50,821 nt of DNA from Alphaproteobacteria bacterium (GCA_030431875.1 JAUIIG010000021.1:1-50821), one strand, 5' to 3'; counted from the stretch's first letter, positions 42,101 to 50,526 are shown. Notes: generated from the sequence alone by a model not told the origin. A program made the numbers and translations.

Positions 42101-43411
42101 ATGGCCGAAACACTGCGAATCGCATTGGCGGGACTGGGCACCGTGGGGGCAGGCGTGCTGCGCCTGCTGGCCGACAATGGCGACCTGATTGCTGCCCGTG
42201 CCGGCCGCCGGATCGAAGTCGTCGCCGTATCGGCGCGCGACCGGTCCAAGGATCGCGGCGTCGACCTGTCGGCCTATGCCTGGGAAGACGACATGACTGC
42301 CTTTGCCGAGCGCGACGATGTCGACGTGGTGGTGGAACTGGTCGGCGGATCGGACGGCCCGGCGCTGGCCCTGGCGCGCAAGGCGCTGGCCGGTGGCAAG
42401 GGACTGGTGACGGCGAACAAGGCCATGGTTGCGCACCACGGGCTGGAGCTGGCGCGGCTGGCCGAGGGCCGCGACGCCCCGCTGCGTTACGAAGCTGCAG
42501 TTGCTGGCGGCATCCCGGTGATCAAGGGGCTTGGCGAAGGTGCCGCAGCCAACCGCATCGAGCGCATTTACGGCATCCTCAACGGCACCTGTAACTACAT
42601 CCTCTCCGAGATGGAGGGCACCGGCCGAGACTTTGGCGAAGTACTGAAGGACGCGCAGGAACTGGGCTATGCCGAGGCCGACCCCACTTTCGACATCGAA
42701 GGCGTCGATGCCGCGCACAAGCTCGCCATCCTTGCCAGCGTGGCTTTCGGCACCGAGCTCGACTTTGCTGCCGTGGACACTTCCGGCATCACCCGCATCC
42801 GCGCTGCCGACATCGCCCAGGCCCGTGCACTGGGCTATGTCATCCGCTTGCTGGGCATCTCCGACTGCGACGAGAGCGGCAGCGAGCGCAAGCTGTTCCA
42901 GCGCGTTGCGCCGTGCCTGGTGCCGCGCAGCCACCCGCTGGCAAGCGTCGACGGCCCGACCAATGCCGTGGTCGCCGAAGGCAACCACGTCGGCCGCTTG
43001 CTGTTCGAAGGCGCGGGCGCTGGTGACGGCCCTACTGCCAGTGCTGTCGTTGCTGACCTGATCGACATTGCCCGCGGCAATGCCACCGCGCCCTTCTCGC
43101 TGCCCGTGGCTGCGCTGGAGGCAAGTACCCCGGCTGACCCCGGCAACCGCCGCAGCCGCGCCTACCTGCGCTTCATGGTGGCCGACCGTCCTGGCGTGCT
43201 GGCCGAGATTACTGCTGCCATGCGCGATGCCGGAGTCTCGATCGAGAGCATGATCCAGCAGGGCCACCCGGACGACGGCGATGGCGATCCCGTGCTGGTG
43301 ACCATGGTCACCCACGAAGGACCGGAAAGCGCAGTGACTGCGGCGCTCAACGTGCTCGACGGTTCGCCCAGCCTGGTGGAAGAGCCGCTGGTGATGCGCC
43401 TGCTCGGCTAG
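42101..43411 (+). CDS. hom: homoserine dehydrogenase
   Basis: A 436-residue enzyme that reduces aspartate semialdehyde to homoserine, feeding threonine and methionine synthesis. The N-terminal Rossmann fold has ALAGLGTVGAGVL near residues 7-19; the catalytic domain has AAVAGGIPVIKGLGEG, IYGILNGTCNYIL, and GYAEADPTFDIEGVDAAHK with the catalytic region. A C-terminal ACT domain (LRFMVADRPGVLAEITAAM, about 358-376) points to feedback control by an amino acid. ATG at 42101 has AGGA 6-7 nt upstream. Its last 65 nt overlap the opposite-strand gene at 43347. Confidence 0.96.
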   Translation: MAETLRIALAGLGTVGAGVLRLLADNGDLIAARAGRRIEVVAVSARDRSKDRGVDLSAYAWEDDMTAFAERDDVDVVVELVGGSDGPALALARKALAGGKGLVTANKAMVAHHGLELARLAEGRDAPLRYEAAVAGGIPVIKGLGEGAAANRIERIYGILNGTCNYILSEMEGTGRDFGEVLKDAQELGYAEADPTFDIEGVDAAHKLAILASVAFGTELDFAAVDTSGITRIRAADIAQARALGYVIRLLGISDCDESGSERKLFQRVAPCLVPRSHPLASVDGPTNAVVAEGNHVGRLLFEGAGAGDGPTASAVVADLIDIARGNATAPFSLPVAALEASTPADPGNRRSRAYLRFMVADRPGVLAEITAAMRDAGVSIESMIQQGHPDDGDGDPVLVTMVTHEGPESAVTAALNVLDGSPSLVEEPLVMRLLG

Positions 43412-43859
43412 TCGGCGCTTTCCGGTTCAGCCGGGACATGTCTTCCGCGCGCATGACCTGCGCAGCTTCGGCATCGGTCAAGGCTTCGGGAATCGCGTCG
43501 AGGTCGATCAGGTAGATCGGCGGCGGGGCATAGCCCACGCGGCCACAGGGCCACCTGCCGGTGACCCAGCACGGCGGCTCGCGCAGCCCGTCGAGCTGGT
43601 TGACGTGTACTTCCACCGCGCGCGGCAGCACCGACATATAGCGTTCGGGGTCTTCCAGCTCGCGGCAGACAACGATCGTTCCGTCCTCCTGTGCTCCTTC
43701 TTCGCAGGGCCTTGCCTCCAGCATCGATTCCGGTGCGGAGCCGTCAGACATGCCGAACTCGGTAGGGCCGTAGACCTGCCTCGCACTGGCCGCGCCGGCG
43801 CCGGCCAGAACCCAGCCGGTGCCGAGGCCGAGCAGGGCAAGACGGCAGGACGGGCTCAT
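43347..43859 (-). CDS. secreted protein of unknown function (tandem paralogue 2)
   Basis: A 170-residue protein with an N-terminal signal (LALLGLGTGWVLAGAGAASA). It is a clear paralogue of the gene at 43856: shared elements are PCxE...EDGxIVVCREL, ERYMSxLPxxVE, GLxxPPCWV, a further cysteine, and YxPPxxxIDLxAxPExLxxxEAA. Four cysteines are conserved, which suggests disulfide bonds in the periplasm. The C-terminal 22 residues are encoded in the overlap with the end of hom on the other strand. Its ATG overlaps the upstream paralogue's stop as ATGA. Family unknown. Confidence 0.75.
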   Translation of the reverse strand: MSPSCRLALLGLGTGWVLAGAGAASARQVYGPTEFGMSDGSAPESMLEARPCEEGAQEDGTIVVCRELEDPERYMSVLPRAVEVHVNQLDGLREPPCWVTGRWPCGRVGYAPPPIYLIDLDAIPEALTDAEAAQVMRAEDMSRLNRKAPTSRAGASPAALPPGWANRRAR

Positions 43860-44338
43860 TCGTCCTCGCTCAGGTCGATGGGGATGCGCTCTCCGGTCAG
43901 GGCGCGGGGTTCGCGTTCATTGTCGAGGGCGCTCACGGCGGCGGCTTCCTCTTCGCTCAGCGGTTCGGGGAAGGCTGACAGGTCAATGATCGGCGGATAT
44001 TCGGGCACGCTGCCAAAGCGGACGCAGACTCCGCCTCGCGGCTCGACCCAGCATGGCGGATCGGTGAGGCCGGGGATCACCGTCCGGTCCGATTCGACCG
44101 GCTTGGGCAGGGGTGACATGTAGCGCTCGCTGTCGGGCAGCTCGCGGCAGACCACGATGGCGCCGTCCTCGCGGATCTCTTCCGCGCAGGGTTCGGCCTC
44201 GACCAGCGGCACCTCGGCGTCGGGATCGGTCTCGGTCGCAGGATCGGCCGGACCGTAAGAGCGCGGGGCAGATTCCTGCGCGAGGGCGGGAGTCGATAAC
44301 AGCAGGGCAGCAAAAAACAGGGGCAGCCTTCTCGACAT
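43856..44338 (-). CDS. secreted protein of unknown function (tandem paralogue 1)
   Basis: A 160-residue protein with a Sec signal (LPLFFAALLLSTPALA) and an acidic linker (PATETDPDAEVP). The conserved core is PCAEEIREDGAIVVCRELPD, SERYMSPLPKPVE, LTDPPCWVEP and GVCVRFG, then PIIDLSAFPEPLSEEEAAA. The four cysteines align with those of the paralogue at 43347. It is divergent from glpX. The pair interrupts what is often a hom-glpX neighbourhood in related bacteria. Function unknown; periplasmic location expected. Confidence 0.78.
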   Translation of the reverse strand: MSRRLPLFFAALLLSTPALAQESAPRSYGPADPATETDPDAEVPLVEAEPCAEEIREDGAIVVCRELPDSERYMSPLPKPVESDRTVIPGLTDPPCWVEPRGGVCVRFGSVPEYPPIIDLSAFPEPLSEEEAAAVSALDNEREPRALTGERIPIDLSEDE

Positions 44339-44409
44339 TGTCGCAGCTCCAACCTAAGCGCCCACCGTACCCGTTGGGGGCCAAATTCAGCCGGGAGCAT
44401 GAATTGCCA

Positions 44410-45396
44410 ATGAACTCTGCCGAAAACAAAGAGAGCGTGCTTGACCGCGTGCTGGTGCTGGAAATGGTCCGCGTGACCGAAGCCGCCGCCATTGCCGCTT
44501 CCGAGCTGATCGGCCGCGGGGACGAGAAAGCGGCTGACGCTGCCGCCGTCGAAGCCATGCGCAAGTCGTTCGACACCCTCTATATGGACGGCACCGTCGT
44601 TATCGGTGAAGGCGAGCGTGACGAAGCGCCCATGCTATATATTGGCGAAAAGGTTGGCGGCGCGCCGGGCAAGGGCCCTAAGATCGACATCGCGCTGGAC
44701 CCGCTGGAAGGTACGACCATCACCGCCAAGGCTGGCCCCAACGCGCTGGCCGTGCTGGCGGCTGCCGAAGAAGGCTGCCTGCTCAACGCGCCGGACGTCT
44801 ACATGGACAAGATCGCCGTGGGTCCGGGCTATCCCGAAGACGTGATCGACCTCGCCAAGACCCCGACCGAGAATGTCGAGGCGGTTGCGGCAGCCAAGGG
44901 CGTGAAGCCGTCCGAGATCATCGTTTGCGTGCTTGACCGCCCGCGCCATGCCGAGCTCATTGCAGAGCTGCGCGGCATCGGCTGCGGCGTCGTGCTGATT
45001 GGTGATGGCGACGTGGCTGGCGTGATCGCCACCACTGACGAAGACACCACCATCGACATGTATATGGGCAGCGGCGGGGCGCCCGAAGGCGTGCTGGCAG
45101 CCGCCGCGCTGCGCTGCGTCGGCGGCCAGTTCAACGGCCGTCTGCTGTTCCGCAACGACGACGAACGTCGCCGCGCACACAAATGGGGCATCGAGGATCT
45201 CGACCGCATCTACAAGCTGGAAGACCTTGCCAAGGGCGACTGCATCTTCGCCGCCACCGGCGTCACCTCCGGCTCGCTGCTCGACGGCGTGAAGCGCCTG
45301 CGCCGCAACGGCAAGACCGTGATGACGACGGAAAGCGTGGTGATGCGCGCCAGCAGCGGCACCGTCCGCTGGGTGCAGGGCGAGCATCGGTTGTAG
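44410..45396 (+). CDS. glpX: class II fructose-1,6-bisphosphatase
   Basis: A 328-residue enzyme of gluconeogenesis that hydrolyses fructose-1,6-bisphosphate. VIGEGERDEAPML near residues 64-76 and ALDPLEGTTITAKAGPNALAV near 96-116 (the DPLEGT metal site) are characteristic of GlpX, and VTSGSLLDGVKR lies near the C terminus. ATG at 44410 (MNSAENKESVLD) gives the usual start. Related genomes often have recJ after glpX; here an unrelated minus-strand gene follows instead. Confidence 0.96.
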   Translation: MNSAENKESVLDRVLVLEMVRVTEAAAIAASELIGRGDEKAADAAAVEAMRKSFDTLYMDGTVVIGEGERDEAPMLYIGEKVGGAPGKGPKIDIALDPLEGTTITAKAGPNALAVLAAAEEGCLLNAPDVYMDKIAVGPGYPEDVIDLAKTPTENVEAVAAAKGVKPSEIIVCVLDRPRHAELIAELRGIGCGVVLIGDGDVAGVIATTDEDTTIDMYMGSGGAPEGVLAAAALRCVGGQFNGRLLFRNDDERRRAHKWGIEDLDRIYKLEDLAKGDCIFAATGVTSGSLLDGVKRLRRNGKTVMTTESVVMRASSGTVRWVQGEHRL

Positions 45397-45457
45397 TTTG
45401 TTGGTCGGTAGCCCTTCGGTCTGCTGATGACCCAATTGCAGATGACGTGAGGAGCTA

Positions 45458-45910
45458 TCAGTTTCTCGGCGGCATGGTGTCGCCGTGAGGCTCTTCACGC
45501 GGACCAGTAATGCGAAATTTCTCGATGGCTGCCCAAGCATCGCCGGAAACTGCGATCTTGAACGGGTGACTGAGCAGCCAGCGAAAGCGGGGTGATCGTC
45601 GCGCTTCAGCCTCGATGCGGCCCAGCATTACCGGCGAAGGGTCACGGAGAATGTCTTCAAGCTGGCCGCATGCCATCATACCGATGAACGCCGCATCATC
45701 TGTTCTGGCGGCCGCCAGCACCACATATGCCAGCGCCTTCTCGGGATCGAGGTGACCGCAAGAGACGATCTCGCCAAACGCCTCTGCATACTCTTCGGGC
45801 CATGGGCCTTCAAAGTGAGCGGCATAGGCGTCTATCAACTCACACATCTGCTGAGCATCTGAGCGAGCAAGGGCTACTTCAAGCTCGTAAATGTCGGCCT
45901 TCTTCCCCAT
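45458..45910 (-). CDS. uncharacterised protein, possibly DUF6869-like
   Basis: A 150-residue soluble protein without signal or membrane segment. The C-terminal pattern CGQLEDIL...RIEAEARRSPRFRWLLSHPF...SGDAWAAIEKF resembles the DUF6869 type as recalled; this is tentative. It lies alone between glpX (convergent) and prs (divergent), with GC content around 57-60%, somewhat below its neighbours, so recent acquisition is possible. No function is proposed. Confidence 0.6.
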   Translation of the reverse strand: MGKKADIYELEVALARSDAQQMCELIDAYAAHFEGPWPEEYAEAFGEIVSCGHLDPEKALAYVVLAAARTDDAAFIGMMACGQLEDILRDPSPVMLGRIEAEARRSPRFRWLLSHPFKIAVSGDAWAAIEKFRITGPREEPHGDTMPPRN

Positions 45911-45997
45911 GCACTTCCTCTATCAGCATTCAGTGAAGAAATGACGAGCATCCAAGTCCCGGTCCCCTCCACCTGACGACAACCGGCACCCTCTCCG

Positions 45998-46025
45998 TTG
46001 CAATTCCATGACGCTCCGCTAGGCG
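45998..46025 (+). promoter_or_regulatory. candidate promoter for prs
   Basis: TTGCAA (45998-46003), 16-nt spacer, TAGGCG (46020-46025), about 37 nt before the ATG at 46062. The boxes are only partial matches. Confidence 0.3.
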
Positions 46026-46061
46026 GGGAGCCAGCCGCAGCAAACAGGGATTCGCACCACC

Positions 46062-46997
46062 ATGAAAATCATGTCCGGCAATTCCAACCTGCCGCTGGCC
46101 CGCGCCATTGCCGCCTATCTCGAAGTCCCGCTGACCGACGCCAGCGTGCGCCGGTTCGCCGATGAAGAGGTCTTCATCGAGATCCACGAGAATGTGCGCG
46201 GCGAGGACGTGTTCATCTGCCAGTCGACCAGCTTCCCGGCCAATGACAATTTGATGGAATTGCTGATCGGCATCGACGCGCTGAAGCGCGCCTCGGCCAA
46301 GCGTATCACGGCGGTGATCCCTTACTTCGGCTATGCCCGGCAGGACCGGAAGCCCGGCCCGCGCACGCCGATCTCGGCCAAGCTGGTGGCGAATATCATC
46401 ACCCAGGCCGGGGCCGATCGCGTGCTGGCGGTGGACCTGCACGCCGGACAGATCCAGGGCTTCTTCGATATCCCCACCGACAACCTCTACGCCGCGCCGA
46501 CCATGGCGGCGGACATTCAGGCCCGCTACGGCGAGAAGGACCTGATGGTCGTCTCGCCCGACGTTGGCGGCGTGGTGCGCGCCCGTGCGCTGGCCAAGCG
46601 GCTCGACAACGCTCCGCTGGCCATCGTCGACAAGCGCCGCGATCGTCCGGGCGAGAGCGAGGTCATGAACATCATCGGCGACGTGCAGGGGCGTTGCTGC
46701 ATCCTGATCGACGACATCGTCGATTCGGGCGGCACCCTGTGCAACGCCGCGCAGGCCTTGCTCGACCAGGGTGCCAAGAGCGTTGCCGCCTACATCACCC
46801 ACGGCGTGTTGTCGGGCGGCGCGGTGGCGCGGGTCGACAAGTCGGCGCTGACCGAGCTTGTCATCACTGACACCATCCAGCCGACCGACGCGGCCAAGGA
46901 TTCGGACGGCATCCGTGTGCTCACCATCGCTCCGCTGCTGGGCGAGGCAATCCGTCGCATCGCCGACGAGAGCAGCGTCTCGAGCCTGTTCGACTGA
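46062..46997 (+). CDS. prs: ribose-phosphate pyrophosphokinase (PRPP synthetase)
   Basis: A 311-residue class I enzyme that makes PRPP from ribose-5-phosphate and ATP. The N-terminal region has [20 protein letters not shown], the ATP-binding stretch is [21 protein letters not shown] near residues 88-108, [13 protein letters not shown] carries the metal/catalytic histidine, and the PRPP loop [15 protein letters not shown] is near 217-231. PRPP made here feeds purE/purK and apt products elsewhere in the window. The next gene's ATG begins at the last base of the stop codon. Confidence 0.97.
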   Translation: MKIMSGNSNLPLARAIAAYLEVPLTDASVRRFADEEVFIEIHENVRGEDVFICQSTSFPANDNLMELLIGIDALKRASAKRITAVIPYFGYARQDRKPGPRTPISAKLVANIITQAGADRVLAVDLHAGQIQGFFDIPTDNLYAAPTMAADIQARYGEKDLMVVSPDVGGVVRARALAKRLDNAPLAIVDKRRDRPGESEVMNIIGDVQGRCCILIDDIVDSGGTLCNAAQALLDQGAKSVAAYITHGVLSGGAVARVDKSALTELVITDTIQPTDAAKDSDGIRVLTIAPLLGEAIRRIADESSVSSLFD

Positions 46998-47404
46998 TGC
47001 GCGCTGCTATTGCCCTCCTTGCTGTGGCATTGGCGGGCTGTGCGACCACGCAGTCCCCACCAGCGGAAACACGCTGGGTACCGGACTTTGGCTCCAACAA
47101 TGTCTTCAACACCGAACCGGGCGCGGCACCGGGCCACCGGCTGGTGGTCGACGACCTGCGACTGCCTGCAGGTGCCGTCGGCGCGACGCATTACCACCCG
47201 TGGGAGGAATACCTCTACGTGATCGAAGGTAGCGCCGTGCTCGACATGGTCGGCCAGGAATCGCGCACCCTGATGCCGGGCGAGAGCGTGGTGATCCCCG
47301 CGCGGCAGGTGCATACACCGCGCGCCGGACCTGACGGCGTGCGCGGAATAGTGGTGCGCGTCCACGACCTGGCCGACCCGATCCGGGTCGAGGTGGACGA
47401 GTGA
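46997..47404 (+). CDS. cupin-domain lipoprotein
   Basis: A 135-residue protein. [19 protein letters not shown] is a lipoprotein signal with Cys15. Residues 45-125 form a cupin_2 barrel; HYHPWEEYLYVIEGSAVL carries the usual HxH...E metal ligands and the later histidine is in ARQVHTPR. The metal-site residues are intact, so it may bind a metal or small ligand at the envelope. It overlaps prs by 1 nt upstream and hisN by 4 nt downstream, so the three are co-translated. Substrate unknown. Confidence 0.85.
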   Translation: MRAAIALLAVALAGCATTQSPPAETRWVPDFGSNNVFNTEPGAAPGHRLVVDDLRLPAGAVGATHYHPWEEYLYVIEGSAVLDMVGQESRTLMPGESVVIPARQVHTPRAGPDGVRGIVVRVHDLADPIRVEVDE

Positions 47405-48174
47405 GGCTCGACGCCGAGATCGCCCTGGCCCATCGGCTCGCCGAGGCAGCGCGGGCAGAGATCAGGCCGCTGTTCCGCACTTCGATGGACGGCGAAGCCA
47501 AGGACGATAGCACGCCGGTCACCATTGCCGATCGCAATGCCGAAGAGGCCATGCGCAAGCTGATCGAGGCGGAATTCTCGGGTGATGGCATCATCGGCGA
47601 AGAGTTTGACGAGAAGCCGGGCGTCTCGGGTCGGCAATGGGTGCTCGATCCGATCGATGGCACCACGGCCTTCCTCGCCGGTCGACCGATCTTTGGCACC
47701 TTGATCGCGCTAGTGGTGGAGGGCTTCCCCGTGCTCGGCGTGATCGACCAGCCAATCCTCGGCGAACGCTGGCTGGGCATTGCCGGGCAAGGCACTACCT
47801 TCAACGGCCAGCCGGTGAAGACGCGGCCGTGCCCCAAGCTCGACATTGCCACCATTGCCACCACCGGTCCGCACTATTTCTCGGTCGAGCAGGGCGACAA
47901 GTTCATGGCGCTGGCCGGGCAGACCGATCACAAGCGCATGGTCATGGGCGGCGACTGCTACAACTACGCCGCATTGGCGAGCGGACATCTCGACATCGTC
48001 GCCGAGGCCGGCCTCAAGCTGCACGACTATGCCGCGCTGGTGCCGGTGGTCGAAGGCGCAGGCGGGGTTATGAGCGACTGGTCGGGTGAACCGCTGCACG
48101 CGGGGTCCGACGGGACGGTGCTGGCGCTTGGCGATCCGGCGCGGCTGGAGGATGTGGTGGAGGTGCTGGCGTGA
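47401..48174 (+). CDS. hisN: histidinol-phosphatase, inositol-monophosphatase family
   Basis: A 257-residue phosphatase. Metal motifs: GEEF near residues 66-69, WVLDPIDGTTAFLAGRP near 80-96, and DIVAEAGLKLHDYAALVPVVEGAGG near 199-223. The AFLAGRP and LKLHDYAAL variants are those of HisN, which dephosphorylates histidinol phosphate, rather than inositol monophosphatase; the assignment is by family resemblance. The GTG start at 47401 overlaps the cupin gene stop (GTGA). The hydrolase gene at 48171 follows with another GTGA overlap. Confidence 0.88.
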   Translation: MRLDAEIALAHRLAEAARAEIRPLFRTSMDGEAKDDSTPVTIADRNAEEAMRKLIEAEFSGDGIIGEEFDEKPGVSGRQWVLDPIDGTTAFLAGRPIFGTLIALVVEGFPVLGVIDQPILGERWLGIAGQGTTFNGQPVKTRPCPKLDIATIATTGPHYFSVEQGDKFMALAGQTDHKRMVMGGDCYNYAALASGHLDIVAEAGLKLHDYAALVPVVEGAGGVMSDWSGEPLHAGSDGTVLALGDPARLEDVVEVLA

Positions 48175-48965
48175 CTATGGCGAAAATGTGGCTGGCTGCA
48201 CTGGCAGTGGGAGTAGCGGCAATGACGACTACGGGTGGCGCATCGGCGCAGGAGGGCGACAGCCCCTTTGTCTGGCAGCCTGCTGCCGAAGATGACGCAC
48301 CGCGCCCCTGGGCGGTTATCATTCCCGGCGGCGGCGGCCTCGCCGTGTTCCACGATACCGACCACTATTACCGCTGGGCGCGCTGGCTGAATGATCGCGG
48401 CATCGACGTCATGATGATCGACCATGTGGCCTTGGCGGCACGCCCCGGACCGGAGGGCGAAGTTCCCGGCGACATGCTGGCACGTTTCGCGGCGGAAGGG
48501 CTGGCGGAGGCCCGCGCTGAAGGTCGGATGGACCTGCGCTGCCCCGGCGTGGTGATGGGCTGGTCCTTCGGCGGCGAAGGCACCCTGAACCTTGCTGCAG
48601 GCGGAAGGGTGCAAACTCCCGGACTTGTCGGCGCGATTGCCTTCTACCCGCTCGTTGCTTTTCAGCCGCAGGACTATACCGCCAGCGTCCCCGTGCTCGT
48701 CCTGCAGGGCGAGGCGGATGACACCACCACGCTTGAGGACCTGCAAGCCTTCGTCGGGCGCGCCGAGGGCGGCCCCATGGCAGTCAAAACCTATGCCGAT
48801 GCGCACCACGGGTTCGATGCCCAAGGGCTGGTCGAACCGGTCGAATGGAACGGCGGGACTTTCCAGTATCACCCGCAGGCCACCGCCGATGCGACCGCGC
48901 GGATCGACCGGCAACTTGCCGAATGGGGCATGACCGATGGCATTGCCGGCTGCGCGCTTGATTGA
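48171..48965 (+). CDS. exported alpha/beta hydrolase (dienelactone-hydrolase-like)
   Basis: A 264-residue protein. A signal peptide (MAKMWLAALAVGVAAMTTTGGASAQ) starts at residue 3. The hydrolase core has IPGGGGLAVFHDTD, the nucleophile elbow GWSFGGEG near residue 127, an acid in LQGEADDTTTL, and the histidine in DAHHGFDAQG. It resembles dienelactone hydrolases, but the substrate is unknown. Start GTG at 48171 overlaps the hisN stop; ATG at 48177 would be equally good. It ends 10 nt before the SecD-like lipoprotein. Confidence 0.82.
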   Translation: MTMAKMWLAALAVGVAAMTTTGGASAQEGDSPFVWQPAAEDDAPRPWAVIIPGGGGLAVFHDTDHYYRWARWLNDRGIDVMMIDHVALAARPGPEGEVPGDMLARFAAEGLAEARAEGRMDLRCPGVVMGWSFGGEGTLNLAAGGRVQTPGLVGAIAFYPLVAFQPQDYTASVPVLVLQGEADDTTTLEDLQAFVGRAEGGPMAVKTYADAHHGFDAQGLVEPVEWNGGTFQYHPQATADATARIDRQLAEWGMTDGIAGCALD

Positions 48966-48975
48966 GGTGCTGCCG

Positions 48976-49779
48976 ATGTTTGCGCAGATCCGCACCCGCT
49001 TTGCCGCATTGCTGCTTCTCGCCATGGCCAGCCTTGGCCTTGCCGCCTGCGACTTGCTGGCAGCGGCACCTGAGGACCCGACCCACCGCTTCGTCATCCA
49101 GGCCGACCTCGCCGAGCTTGAAGCCTTGGTCGACGAGGACACCAGCCTCGATGACCTGCTCGTCGAAAGCACGCAGGTCATCAGCCGCCGCGTGGACAGC
49201 ACCGGCAGCCGCATCCGCTCGATCAGCTACACCGCCGACGGGGCCATCGTACTCGAGGTGACCGGACCGGTGGATGGCGCTGCCCTGGCGGCACTGATCG
49301 GGCCCACGGGCGAACTCGAATTCCGCATGGTCGACTCAACTGCACTGCCGATGGATGTCTATGACGGCGTTGCCCCACCGGGCAGCGAAATCCTGCGGAT
49401 GTCGGACGAGAATTACGACCAGCCGCTGGCCGTTCGCCGATTGGGCGGGATCAGTGGCCAGCGGCTGACCTCCGCGATGACGGGCATGGATCCCATGACC
49501 AACGAACCGGTGGTCAACCTCGCTTTCGACGAGCGCGGCGGTGCGCAGCTGGCCCGGCTGACCAGCGAGAATGTCGGCGGGCAAATGGCAGTCGTGCTGG
49601 ATGACGAGGTGCTCATGGCGCCAATCATCAACGAACCTGTCCTTGGCGGGCGGCTGCAGGTGGCTGGCGGCTTCACGGTCGAAGAAGCCGACCGGCTGGC
49701 CATCATCCTGAACTCCGGCGCCTTGCCCCCGACGCCGTTCACCCTTGTTGAAGAGAGCGTGATCGCTCCTGCGGAGTAG
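48976..49779 (+). CDS. stand-alone SecD P1-domain-like lipoprotein
   Basis: A 267-residue protein. MFAQIRTRFAALLLLAMASLGLAAC is a lipoprotein signal with Cys25. The mature part matches the periplasmic P1 region of SecD: VLEVTGPVD...TGELEFRMVD (SecD: LEFRLV type), then SGQRLTSAMTGMD, TSENVGGQMAVVLDDEVLMAPII and GGFTVEEADRLAIILNSGALP, which in SecD directly precede transmembrane helix 2. Here the protein stops about 18 residues later, and none of the SecD membrane helices 2-6 is present. ATG at 48976 has GAGG 8 nt upstream. Whether it works with SecDF or has another role is unknown. Confidence 0.82.
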   Translation: MFAQIRTRFAALLLLAMASLGLAACDLLAAAPEDPTHRFVIQADLAELEALVDEDTSLDDLLVESTQVISRRVDSTGSRIRSISYTADGAIVLEVTGPVDGAALAALIGPTGELEFRMVDSTALPMDVYDGVAPPGSEILRMSDENYDQPLAVRRLGGISGQRLTSAMTGMDPMTNEPVVNLAFDERGGAQLARLTSENVGGQMAVVLDDEVLMAPIINEPVLGGRLQVAGGFTVEEADRLAIILNSGALPPTPFTLVEESVIAPAE

Positions 49780-49797
49780 CCGCTCCCCAGATACGGG

Positions 49798-49825
49798 TTG
49801 CATTTCGCGCACAATTGCGTAGATG
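49798..49825 (+). promoter_or_regulatory. candidate promoter of rpmI-rplT
   Basis: TTGCAT (49798-49803), 16-nt spacer, TAGATG (49820-49825), about 90 nt before rpmI. Both boxes are partial matches, but the position leaves a leader of fitting length. Confidence 0.4.
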
Positions 49826-49838
49826 CGCGCCCTTCACT

Positions 49839-49897
49839 GACACGTGATTCACTGCCGGTCTGGCCGTTAGGGCTGCCAGGGCTGGTTCGGACGTGTC
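49839..49897 (+). ncRNA. candidate structured 5' leader of rpmI (possible ribosomal-protein autoregulation)
   Basis: GACACGT (49839-49845) pairs perfectly with ACGTGTC (49891-49897) and encloses a smaller CTGGC/GCCAG stem (49860-49864 with 49875-49879), with CCGG/CTGG pairing between. The structure ends just before the ribosome site of rpmI. Leaders of this kind control L35/L20 synthesis in other bacteria. This is a hand-drawn fold only. Confidence 0.35.
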
Positions 49898-49915
49898 TCT
49901 GTCTAGGAGATGAAA

Positions 49916-50119
49916 ATGCCCAAGCTGAAGACCAAGAGCGGCGTGAAAAAGCGCTTCAAGCTCACTGCCACCGGCAAGGTCAAGCATGGTGTCGCCGGTA
50001 AGCGCCACCGCCTGATCAGCCACAATGCCAAGTATATCCGCCAGCAGCGCGGCACCAAGGTTCTGGCCAAGGCCGACCAGGCTGCCGTGAAGAAGTGGGC
50101 GCCCTACGGCCTCGATTGA
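49916..50119 (+). CDS. rpmI: 50S ribosomal protein L35
   Basis: A 67-residue basic protein: [20 protein letters not shown] and a C-terminal [13 protein letters not shown]. All typical L35 features are present. The ATG at 49916 is the conserved MPK start; an ATG 6 nt upstream would add only MK. It is followed 23 nt later by rplT. Confidence 0.97.
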   Translation: MPKLKTKSGVKKRFKLTATGKVKHGVAGKRHRLISHNAKYIRQQRGTKVLAKADQAAVKKWAPYGLD

Positions 50120-50142
50120 GCCGGGTTCAAGGAGACTAAGAT

Positions 50143-50502
50143 ATGCCTCGCATTAAACGTGGTGTGACCACCCGCCAGAAGCACAAGCGTATTCTCGAAC
50201 AGGCCAAGGGTTACCGCGGCCGTCGCAAGAACACGATCCGCGTCGCCCGTCAGGCCGTCGAAAAGGCCGGCCAGTACGCCTACCGCGACCGCAAGGTGAA
50301 GAAGCGCAACTTCCGCGCCCTGTGGATCCAGCGCATCAACGCAGCCGTTCGCGCCGAAGGCCTCACCTATTCGCAGTTCATGCACGGCGTTAAGCTCGCC
50401 GGCATCGAGCTGGACCGGAAGGTGATGGCAGACCTCGCCATGAACGAGGCCGCAGCCTTTACCAGCATCATCAAGCAGGCGAAGGAAGCGCTTCCCGCCT
50501 GA
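50143..50502 (+). CDS. rplT: 50S ribosomal protein L20
   Basis: A 119-residue RNA-binding protein of the large subunit: [30 protein letters not shown], and [17 protein letters not shown]. Length and motifs are normal. In other bacteria L20 also represses its own operon. A terminator-like hairpin follows at 50527 before pheS. Confidence 0.97.
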   Translation: MPRIKRGVTTRQKHKRILEQAKGYRGRRKNTIRVARQAVEKAGQYAYRDRKVKKRNFRALWIQRINAAVRAEGLTYSQFMHGVKLAGIELDRKVMADLAMNEAAAFTSIIKQAKEALPA

Positions 50503-50526
50503 TTGCTGAATGCCTAGAAATTCAGG

